Shown here: positions 1-5,616 of the stretch, one piece after another
Layout: each line of letters begins with the position of its first letter
Position numbering within the stretch: position 1 is the stretch's first letter
NCBI GenBank assembly: GCA_937873105.1
Contig: CALMWD010000306.1
Coordinates: forward strand, 1-6,732
Direction: 5' to 3'
Source of the DNA: an uncultured Rhodanobacteraceae bacterium
Lineage (GTDB): Bacteria; Pseudomonadota; Gammaproteobacteria; Xanthomonadales; Ahniellaceae
Length of the DNA: 6,732 nt
The notes under the pieces: generated by a model
Told to the model about the DNA's origin: nothing
The model's input: only the letters and a program-made list of their open reading frames with translations
The model's database searches: none
Program-made: the position numbers and the translations under genes

Positions 1-612
1 CCACCAAGTCATGCCCTGGGTCTGGTACGACACCTGCGCATCGTGCTTGCCGCCGCGCTTCGCGTCGACCAGCCAGACCAGGGTCGGCTTCGTGATCAGT
101 CCGCCGGGCAGGGACGGGAAGGCGATGTTGGCGTAGTGCGACAAGGTCTGCACTTCGCCGTTCGGCTGCATCAGGATCAGGCCGTTCGTGGCCGACAGCA
201 GCTTGCCGGAGATGCGCTCGACCTTGTCGCCGCGAATCTGGTCGACGCTGATGGTTTCGCCGATGTAGCGGCTCAGCAGCTTCTGTCCGTCGACGAGGTC
301 GAACTGGTAGTTCTGCTCGATCACCCGGGTGCCGTCCGGATCGGTCAGCGAGGCGAAGCTGACCGTGGTCGGGTCGATGCGTGTCGCGACATCGCTGAAA
401 CGCACTTCGCCGCTGCCGTTCGGCAGGTCCAGTTCGCGGCGGTCGCGCACCAGGGCGTAACCCGGCAATTGCAGGCCGTAGTTCGCGAGCTGTTCCGAGG
501 TGATCGATCCCGGTGCGGCCGAGGAATAGACGGTGAGCGAAAAATCCGGAGACGACGCGTGGGCGGTGGACATGGCGAGTGCGACTCCGGTGGCGATGAG
601 GGTGCGGCGCAT
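1..612 (-). CDS. DUF4139 domain-containing exported protein (C-terminus cut by the window edge)
   Basis: The frame is open from an ATG at 612 to the window edge, giving 204 residues with no stop, so the C-terminus lies outside. The start is supported by AGGAGA (619-624) six bases upstream. Residues 1-19 look like a Sec signal peptide (MRRT, a short hydrophobic stretch, then the AHA cleavage site), so the product is probably periplasmic or surface-exposed. After it come patterns I associate with the DUF4139 family: GYALVRDRREL, RIDPTTVSFASLTDPDGTRV, EQNYQFDLVDGQKLLSRYIG, GGLITKPTLVW, and finally the QGMTWW stretch that opens the conserved beta-rich domain in relatives. The molecular function of the family is not established and I assign none. 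The gene lies 61 bases downstream of an exported peptidase on the same strand, so co-transcription is possible, although a weak hairpin lies between them. Family assignment is from remembered resemblance; the coding call itself is firm. Confidence 0.85.
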   Translation of the reverse strand, partial: MRRTLIATGVALAMSTAHASSPDFSLTVYSSAAPGSITSEQLANYGLQLPGYALVRDRRELDLPNGSGEVRFSDVATRIDPTTVSFASLTDPDGTRVIEQNYQFDLVDGQKLLSRYIGETISVDQIRGDKVERISGKLLSATNGLILMQPNGEVQTLSHYANIAFPSLPGGLITKPTLVWLVDAKRGGKHDAQVSYQTQGMTWW

Positions 613-648
613 GGCAGTTCTCCTGGCAATGGTGGAAGCGTAGCCGGG

Positions 649-665
649 AAACGGCGCAGGCGCCG
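649..665 (-). terminator. weak hairpin between the peptidase and DUF4139 genes
   Basis: On the minus strand a perfect 6-bp inverted repeat, CGGCGC / GCGCCG (arms 660-665 and 652-657), is followed immediately by only three T (649-651) and then CCC. It begins 8 bases after the peptidase stop codon. The central spacer is two bases, so the real loop would open to four bases with a 5-bp stem. This could be a leaky terminator or an mRNA-stabilising hairpin, but the short T-run makes strong termination unlikely. The downstream gene could therefore be read from the same transcript. Confidence 0.3.
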
Positions 666-673
666 CGTCGGGG

Positions 674-2752
674 TTACTTCAACCGCTCCCACAGGAAGAC
701 ATAGCCGATCGCGTCCATGAAGGCGGCCTGCTGGTTGTTGGTGGAACCGCCGTGGCCGCCCTCGATGTTCTCGTAATAGGTCACGTCCTTGCCGAGGTCG
801 ATCAGCTTCGCCGCCATCTTGCGCGCATGGCCCGGATGCACGCGGTCGTCGCGGGTCGAGGTGGTGAACAGGATCGGCGGATAGGTCTTGGTCGCGTCGA
901 TGTTCTGGTACGGCGAATACTTCGAGATGTAGGCCCATTCCTCGGCCACGTCCGGGTTGCCGTATTCGCCCATCCAGCTCGCGCCGGCGAGCAGCTTGTT
1001 GTAGCGCTTCATGTCGAGCAGGGGCACTTCGCACAACACCGCGCCCCACAGGTCCGGGCGCTGCGTGTACATCACGCCCATCAGCAGGCCGCCGTTGCTG
1101 CCGCCCTGGATGCCGAGGTGCCTGGGCGAGGTGATCTTCCGCGCCGCCAGGTCTTCGCCGATGGCGATGAAGTCGTCGTAGGCGCGCTGGCGGTTGGCCT
1201 TCAGCGCCGCCTGGTGCCAGGTCGGGCCGAATTCGCCGCCGCCGCGGATGTTGGCGAGCACGAAGGCGCCGCCGCGTTCCAGCCAGCCGGCCCCGGCGCT
1301 GGCGTAGTAGCCGGGCGTCTGCGAGACCTCGAAGCCGCCGTAGCCGTAGAGCAGGGTCGGGATGGTGCCGTCGCGGGCGCGATCCTTGGGCAGCACGACG
1401 AAGTAGGGGACCTTGGTGCCGTCCTTCGACGTGGCCTCGTGCTGTTCGACGACCAGGCCTTCCGACTTGAAGTACGCCGGCTGGCGCTTCAGCACCTCGT
1501 GTTCCTTGCCGGTGACGACGCCGAGCGAGAGCGAGGTCGGCGTCAGGAAGTCGGTGACGGTCATGAAGTAGTTGTCGCTCATGTCCGGGTTTTCGGCGTA
1601 CAGGTTCACGTCGGCATTGGCCGGCACCGGCACGGCATGACGCTTCCACTTGCGGCCGTCCAGCAACATGGCTTCCGGGCGGCTGCGCACGTTGTCGAGC
1701 ACGTTCAGCAGCACCGCGTTGCGGGTCGTCGAATATCCCGCCAGCGAGCGCTTGGCCGTGGGCTCGAACAGCAGGGTGAACTTGTCCTTGCCGGCGAACA
1801 GGTCGTCGACCTTGATCGCGACCAGGGCGCCGGCCGGGAAATTGCGCTTGCCGGGCTTCCAGGCACTGCGCAGCGTGATCAGGGCGTAGTCGCGGAAGAA
1901 GCCGACCTCGGCGTCGTCCGGCTTCGGCACCTTCACCAGCTGGCCGTCGCGGAACAACTGGGTCTCGTTCTGGAAGAAGGCCGGCACCCGCACCACGCCG
2001 TCATGGCGCACGCCCTGGGCGTAGTCGCTGAAGCCGTAGGCGTAGACGTCGTCCGACTTCGCCTCGAAGATCTTGCGTGCGTCCTTCCACGGCGTGCCGC
2101 GTTTCCATTCGTGCACGGTGCGCGGATAACCGGAATCGGTCAGCGAGCCGGGGCCGAAGTCGGTGCCGAGGTAGAGCGTGTCGCGGTCCTTCCAGCCGAC
2201 CGCCGACTTGGCTTCCGGCAACACGAAGCCGTCCTTCACGAAGGACAGGCTCGGAATGTCGAACTCGCGCACCTCGACGGCATCGCCGCCGCCGCGCGAC
2301 AGCGAAACCAGGCAGCGATCCTGTTCGGGCTCGATGCAATCCGCGCCCTTCCAGACCCAGTTCGCGTTCTCGGCCTTGTTCAGGGCATCGAGGTCGAGCA
2401 CGGTTTCCCACCGGGGCTCGGCCTTGCGGTATTCGTCGAGCGTGGTGCGCCGCCAGATGCCGCGGACGTGGTTCGCGTCCTTCCAGAAGTTGTAGAAGCG
2501 GGTGCCGATCTTGGTGACGTAGGGAATGCGTTCGTTGCTGTTGTTGATCGCGAGCAGGCGCTCGTACAGCGGCTTGAACGACGGATCGGCTTCGAGTGCC
2601 TTCTGGCTTTCGGCATTGCGTGCCTTGACCCAGTCCAGCGCCTTGGTGCCTTCCACCTCTTCCAGCCACAGATAGGGATCTTCGTCCGCTGCGTTCGCCA
2701 TCGCACTACCCGTCAACAGGGCCAAAGCCAGGATCGATTTCGTCAGGTTCAT
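674..2752 (-). CDS. exported prolyl oligopeptidase-family serine peptidase (S9A-like)
   Basis: This 692-residue serine peptidase has close to the usual length for family S9. Residues 1-21 form a signal peptide (K5, hydrophobic LALALLTG, ANA cleavage site) with no lipobox Cys, so it is predicted to be periplasmic or secreted. The mature protein begins with the family signature DPYLWLEEVEG, followed by a beta-propeller-type N-terminal domain (roughly 30-420) and an alpha/beta-hydrolase domain (roughly 430-692). The catalytic residues are visible: Ser552 in GGSNGG, Asp635 in TRDDRV and His667 in EGGHGG. Y471 in YGYGGF sits where porcine prolyl oligopeptidase has its oxyanion Tyr473, and W593 matches its Trp595, with spacing to the serine of 81 and 41 residues in both proteins. 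Cleavage of short peptides after proline is therefore likely but inferred. The ATG has GGAGGAA (2756-2762) just upstream. The gene is divergent from thpR. Confidence 0.93.
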   Translation of the reverse strand: MNLTKSILALALLTGSAMANAADEDPYLWLEEVEGTKALDWVKARNAESQKALEADPSFKPLYERLLAINNSNERIPYVTKIGTRFYNFWKDANHVRGIWRRTTLDEYRKAEPRWETVLDLDALNKAENANWVWKGADCIEPEQDRCLVSLSRGGGDAVEVREFDIPSLSFVKDGFVLPEAKSAVGWKDRDTLYLGTDFGPGSLTDSGYPRTVHEWKRGTPWKDARKIFEAKSDDVYAYGFSDYAQGVRHDGVVRVPAFFQNETQLFRDGQLVKVPKPDDAEVGFFRDYALITLRSAWKPGKRNFPAGALVAIKVDDLFAGKDKFTLLFEPTAKRSLAGYSTTRNAVLLNVLDNVRSRPEAMLLDGRKWKRHAVPVPANADVNLYAENPDMSDNYFMTVTDFLTPTSLSLGVVTGKEHEVLKRQPAYFKSEGLVVEQHEATSKDGTKVPYFVVLPKDRARDGTIPTLLYGYGGFEVSQTPGYYASAGAGWLERGGAFVLANIRGGGEFGPTWHQAALKANRQRAYDDFIAIGEDLAARKITSPRHLGIQGGSNGGLLMGVMYTQRPDLWGAVLCEVPLLDMKRYNKLLAGASWMGEYGNPDVAEEWAYISKYSPYQNIDATKTYPPILFTTSTRDDRVHPGHARKMAAKLIDLGKDVTYYENIEGGHGGSTNNQQAAFMDAIGYVFLWERLK

Positions 2753-2858
2753 GGGTTCCTCCGGAACGCCTGTTGTAGCAGCCCGATGCAGGTCGAGGTA
2801 GCCGGTTCGTCCGCTGCGGCGAACGGCTTACACTGCCGCGCCATTCCCGGAGCCCTGC
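2753..2858. promoter_or_regulatory. divergent intergenic region between the peptidase gene and thpR
   Basis: This spacer must carry the start signals for both divergent genes unless promoters lie inside coding sequence. Seen directly are the Shine-Dalgarno of the peptidase (2756-2762, minus strand), GGAG for thpR (2849-2852) and an imperfect hairpin at 2801-2827. For thpR, TACACT (2829-2834) could be a -10 box, but the hexamer 17 bases upstream (TTCGTC, 2806-2811) matches the -35 consensus poorly. For the peptidase, TACAAC (minus strand, 2772-2777) has no convincing -35 partner. Neither promoter is well supported. Confidence 0.4.
2801..2827. repeat. imperfect inverted repeat in the divergent spacer
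   Basis: The arms are GCC-G-GTTCG (2801-2809) and CGAAC-GGC (2820-2827), with G2804 as a bulge. The centre can pair further as CCG-CTG-CGG (2811-2819). No T-run follows on either strand, so it is not an intrinsic terminator. Its central position between two divergent start codons allows an operator or a 5'-leader hairpin, but GC-rich DNA produces such repeats easily and no regulator is recognised. Confidence 0.35.
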
Positions 2859-3506
2859 ATGCCTGCCCGACGCTTCAGCACAGCCCCTGCATCCGCCCAG
2901 GCCGGCTTGTTCGGTGATGAAGCGGCGTCGCGGGAGATCCACCGCCTGTTCTTCGCGCTGATGCCGGATGAATCCGCGACCGCCGCCATCGCCGAGGTGG
3001 CGGCGCGCTTGCGTACGGCGCATCGGATGCGCGGCAAACCGATCCTGCCGGCGCGTTACCACGCCACCCTGAACTTCCTCGGCGACAACGACCGCTTGCG
3101 CCCGGACTGGGTCGAGCGCGCCAGTCGCGCTGCCGGACGCGTGCACATTGCACCCTGCGAGATCAGGCTCGACCGCGCCTGTGTCTTCCAGCGTCGCGGC
3201 GGCGCATCGCCCTGCGTGCTGAAAGGGCCGGCGGACGAGGCCCTGATGGCATTGTGGTCGGCCTTGCGCCGAGAACTGCTGATCGAGGGATTCGGCAAGG
3301 AACTCGATCATGGCTTCGTGCCCCATGTGACCTGGATCTACAGTCGTGACGTTTTTCCGGAACAGGCCATCGAGCCGATCCGCTGGACCGCTCGCGACTT
3401 CGTGCTCGTGCACAGCATCGTCCATGATCCGGAGTACCGCCTCCTCGGACGTTGGGCGTTGGCGTCGCAGCCGGGAAATGTTGCGTCGCAACATACGCAG
3501 GGCTAG
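2859..3506 (+). CDS. thpR: RNA 2',3'-cyclic phosphodiesterase (2'-5' RNA ligase family, 2H phosphoesterase)
   Basis: This 215-residue protein has the two His-x-Thr motifs that define the 2H phosphoesterases: HAT at residues 68-70 (YHATLNFLGD) and HVT at 156-158 (FVPHVTW). In the family these two histidines hydrolyse 2',3'-cyclic phosphates to 2'-phosphates and can also join RNA by a 2'-5' bond in vitro; the physiological substrate is unclear. The core starts at IHRLFFALMPDE (residue 28). The preceding extension with LFGDE is a form I associate with Xanthomonadales relatives. There is no signal peptide, so it should be cytoplasmic. ATG 2859 is supported by GGAG (2849-2852) six bases upstream. 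The gene is divergent from the peptidase. Its last codons contain a perfect palindrome and part of a candidate promoter for phaE, which begins 29 bases after the TAG, so read-through into phaE is possible too. Confidence 0.92.
   Translation: MPARRFSTAPASAQAGLFGDEAASREIHRLFFALMPDESATAAIAEVAARLRTAHRMRGKPILPARYHATLNFLGDNDRLRPDWVERASRAAGRVHIAPCEIRLDRACVFQRRGGASPCVLKGPADEALMALWSALRRELLIEGFGKELDHGFVPHVTWIYSRDVFPEQAIEPIRWTARDFVLVHSIVHDPEYRLLGRWALASQPGNVASQHTQG
3478..3494. repeat. perfect 8+8 palindrome, candidate operator for phaEC
   Basis: ATGTTGCG and CGCAACAT flank a single central T (3486). The element is inside the last codons of thpR, with its right end 41 bases before the phaE ATG. No T-run follows, so it is not a terminator. 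The core TTGC-N3-GCAA resembles the TGC-rich CTGC-N3-GCAG site that I recall for PhaR-type repressors of PHA genes in Rhodobacter/Paracoccus, and it overlaps the candidate -35 box of phaE. The palindrome is directly seen; the operator role is inferred. Confidence 0.5.
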
Positions 3507-3509
3507 CAT
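3481..3509 (+). promoter_or_regulatory. candidate sigma70-type promoter for phaEC
   Basis: TTGCGT (3481-3486, three matches to TTGACA) is separated by exactly 17 bases from TAGCAT (3504-3509, four matches to TATAAT). The -10 box contains the thpR stop codon. Transcription would start near 3516, giving a leader of about 20 bases that still includes the phaE Shine-Dalgarno. The hexamers are only moderate matches, and co-transcription from upstream of thpR remains an alternative. Confidence 0.35.
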
Positions 3510-3522
3510 CGCATCTTCATTC

Positions 3523-3528
3523 GGGAGG
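3523..3528 (+). promoter_or_regulatory. ribosome binding site fixing the phaE start
   Basis: GGGAGG lies seven bases before ATG 3536, which is optimal. It rules against the longer in-frame TTG start at 3452, which lies within thpR, would add 28 residues unlike PhaE, and has no such site. Confidence 0.8.
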
Positions 3529-3535
3529 GCAGGTC

Positions 3536-4531
3536 ATGGCGAAAACCGGTTCGGGCGTGTTCAAGGACTGGGAGGCATTGCACCAGCAGTGGTGGAATGC
3601 GGTCTCGGACGGTGCTGGCAAGTTCGTGCAAGGCGACTGGCGCAACGGCGCCAAGGCCTTCGGCGACCTGTTCGGCGGCAAGCTCGGCGAGGGCACCGAT
3701 GCCGCGACCGAACGCTTCGTCAGCGGCACCAAGCAGTACCTGGACTGGGTCGAGAAGTTCTCCGGCCAGCTCGCGAGCGGTGCGCAGTTCCCGAAGGACG
3801 CGGCCGGCTGGACCAAGCTGTTCCAGGGCGCGCTCGGTCCGATGGGCGAGATGAAGAACCCGCTGCACGACCTGTTCGCGGCGATGACCGGCGACGGCGC
3901 GCGCGGCTTCGAGCAGTTCTTCAGCGGCTGGCCGAATCCGGCCGACTGGGTCAAGGGCGAAGTGCAGGGCCTGCTCGGCCTGCCGGCCTTCGGCTATACC
4001 CGCGAAACGCAGGAACGCCAGCAGAAGCTGGCGGCCGCGTGGCTGCAGTACCAGGACGCGATGGGGGCCTACAACCGCCTGATGCTCGAGGCCAGCCAGA
4101 AGGCGCTCGGCAAGTTCGAGTCCCTGCTCGCCGCGCGCGAGGCGCAGGGCCGCAAGCTGGACACCCTGCGCGAGGTCTACGACCTCTGGGTCGATGCGGC
4201 CGAAGAAGGTTATGCCGACGTCTCCCTGAGCCCCGAGTTCCGCGCCGCCTACGGCGATCTGGTGAACAAGCAGATGGTCGTGCGCAAACTCGTCCAGACC
4301 GAGGTCGAGCGCTTCACCGGCCAGTTCGGCATGCCGACCCGCACCGAAGTCGATTCGACCGCCCGGCGCATGCAGGAACTGCGCCGCGAGATGCGCGCCC
4401 TGCAGGAACGCCTGGACGCCTTTGAAGCCGCTCAGAGTACGCCCAAGGCCGCGAAGCCGGCCGTCGCCAAGTCCAAGTCCACTCCGAGCAAGGCACCGGC
4501 CAAGAAGGCCGCCGCCCGCCGTTCGCGCTGA
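3536..4531 (+). CDS. phaE: class III poly(R)-hydroxyalkanoic acid synthase subunit PhaE
   Basis: This 331-residue protein starts MAKTGSGVFKDWEALHQQWW and is close to the usual 350-360 residues for PhaE. PhaE has no catalytic residues; in the family it binds PhaC and is required for high polymerase activity at the granule surface. Family-like features are the N-terminal region rich in W and F, the central LGLPAFGYTRE (PAFG at residues 150-153), a long helical region, and the conserved C-terminal GMPTRTEVDS (from 265) followed by a heptad-like helix (about 275-297) suitable for coiled-coil contact. Oddity: residues 298-331 form a low-complexity Ala/Lys/Pro/Ser tail with ten Lys/Arg and no acidic residue, ending AKKAAARRSR, reminiscent of histone-H1-like tails. 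phaC follows 20 bases downstream, so the two form an operon; the order phaE-phaC is the reverse of Allochromatium. The start is set by GGGAGG. Confidence 0.93.
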   Translation: MAKTGSGVFKDWEALHQQWWNAVSDGAGKFVQGDWRNGAKAFGDLFGGKLGEGTDAATERFVSGTKQYLDWVEKFSGQLASGAQFPKDAAGWTKLFQGALGPMGEMKNPLHDLFAAMTGDGARGFEQFFSGWPNPADWVKGEVQGLLGLPAFGYTRETQERQQKLAAAWLQYQDAMGAYNRLMLEASQKALGKFESLLAAREAQGRKLDTLREVYDLWVDAAEEGYADVSLSPEFRAAYGDLVNKQMVVRKLVQTEVERFTGQFGMPTRTEVDSTARRMQELRREMRALQERLDAFEAAQSTPKAAKPAVAKSKSTPSKAPAKKAAARRSR

Positions 4532-4551
4532 TTTCCGGGAGCCAACACATC

Positions 4552-5616
4552 ATGGGTCCGATCCAACTCGAACCGAACAAGGTCGCCGCCGAGCTCAGCA
4601 AGCTTGGAGAAAAGCTCGCCAAGGGCATGAAAGTGCTCAAGGAAGTGCCGGACGTGCATTACGGCGCCAGCGAGAAAGAAGCGATCTACAAGGAAGACAA
4701 GCTCGTCGTCTACCGCTTCAAGAGTCCGCACAAGGTCACGCACAAGACGCCGCTGCTGATCGCCTACGCCCTGGTCAACCGTCCGTACATGGTCGACCTG
4801 CAGGACGACCGTTCGATCGTGAAGAGCCTGCTTGCGGCCGGCCACGACGTCTACCTGATCGATTGGGGCTACCCGGATCCGTCCGATCGCTACGTCACGC
4901 TGGACGACTACATCAACGGCTACCTGCGCCGCTCGGTCAAGGCGGTGTCGAAGCACACGGGCGTCGAGAAGATCAACCTGCTCGGCATCTGCCAGGGCGG
5001 CGCCTTCAGCCTGTGCTACGCCAGCCTGTATCCGGAGACCCTGCAGAACCTGATCACGATGGTGACGCCGGTCGATTTCCAGACCCCGGACAACATGCTC
5101 AGCCACTGGACCCAGGACATGGACGTGGACCTGTTCATCGACACGCTCGGCAACGTGCCGGCGGACCTGATGAACTGGTGCTACCTGACCCTGAAGCCGT
5201 TCCGCCTGCTGCAGCAGAAGTACGTCGGCATGACCGACATCCTCGACAATCCGGCCGAGATGGAAAACTTCCTGCGCATGGAGAAGTGGATCTTCGACTC
5301 GCCCGATCAGGCTGGCGAAGCCTTCCGGCAATTCATCAAGGACTTCTACCAGGGCAACAAGCTGCTCAAGGGCGGCCTGAAGATTGGCGACAAGGCCATT
5401 GATCTGAAAGCGATCAAGCTGCCGATCCTGAACATCTTCGCCGAGCAGGACCATCTGGTGCCGCCGGCGGCCTCGCGGGCGCTGAAGGGCGCCACGGGCA
5501 CCAAGGACTACACCGAACTGTCGTTCAAGGGCGGCCACATCGGTATCTACGTGTCCGGTCGTGCCCAGCGCGAAGTGCCGCCAGCCATCGACCAGTGGCT
5601 GCGCAAGCGCGGCTGA
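4552..5616 (+). CDS. phaC: class III poly(R)-hydroxyalkanoic acid synthase subunit PhaC
   Basis: This is the catalytic subunit that polymerises (R)-3-hydroxyacyl-CoA, mainly 3-hydroxybutyryl-CoA in this class, into polyester with release of CoA, at the surface of cytoplasmic granules. It has 354 residues, the typical class III size; class I and II enzymes have an extra N-terminal domain of about 200 residues that is absent here. The alpha/beta-hydrolase fold shows DWGYPDPSDR (from residue 104), the lipase-like box GICQGG with nucleophile Cys147, Asp300 in AEQDHLVPP and His329 in GGHIGIYVSG. All three are displaced by exactly two residues from the C149/D302/H331 triad of Allochromatium vinosum PhaC, which argues for an intact enzyme. 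GGGAG (4537-4541) precedes the ATG. It is coupled to phaE by a 20-base gap. A strong terminator hairpin starts 15 bases after its stop, and the chrA frame overlaps its 3' end. Confidence 0.96.
   Translation: MGPIQLEPNKVAAELSKLGEKLAKGMKVLKEVPDVHYGASEKEAIYKEDKLVVYRFKSPHKVTHKTPLLIAYALVNRPYMVDLQDDRSIVKSLLAAGHDVYLIDWGYPDPSDRYVTLDDYINGYLRRSVKAVSKHTGVEKINLLGICQGGAFSLCYASLYPETLQNLITMVTPVDFQTPDNMLSHWTQDMDVDLFIDTLGNVPADLMNWCYLTLKPFRLLQQKYVGMTDILDNPAEMENFLRMEKWIFDSPDQAGEAFRQFIKDFYQGNKLLKGGLKIGDKAIDLKAIKLPILNIFAEQDHLVPPAASRALKGATGTKDYTELSFKGGHIGIYVSGRAQREVPPAIDQWLRKRG

Noticed and set aside
345..1649. 434-codon minus-strand frame overlapping the peptidase and DUF4139 genes
   Set aside because: It is out of frame with both well-supported genes, is Arg/Pro-rich and has no motif; it also crosses their boundary.
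2806..2834. thpR promoter with TTCGTC / TACACT
   Set aside because: The 17-base spacing is right, but the -35 hexamer has only two consensus matches; mentioned only as a possibility within the spacer entry.
752..2917. 721-codon open frame on the plus strand antisense to the peptidase gene
   Set aside because: It lies opposite a gene with a complete catalytic triad. Its product is a low-complexity V/A/R/H-rich translation with no recognisable motif, as expected from the complementary frame of a high-GC gene.
3478..3494. Palindrome read as a thpR terminator
   Set aside because: It is followed by ACGCAGGG with no T-run and has almost no loop, so an operator-like role fits better.
3452..3535. 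Longer phaE with a TTG start inside thpR
   Set aside because: The added 28 residues do not resemble PhaE, and ATG 3536 has an ideal GGGAGG seven bases upstream.
3346..4425. Plus-strand frame of 359 codons spanning the end of thpR and most of phaE
   Set aside because: The translation is Arg/Ala/Gly-rich and featureless, while the overlapping frame encodes a recognisable PhaE with a good ribosome binding site.
4432..5538. 368-codon minus-strand frame opposite phaC
   Set aside because: It is antisense to a PhaC with all catalytic residues in place and shows no domain signature.
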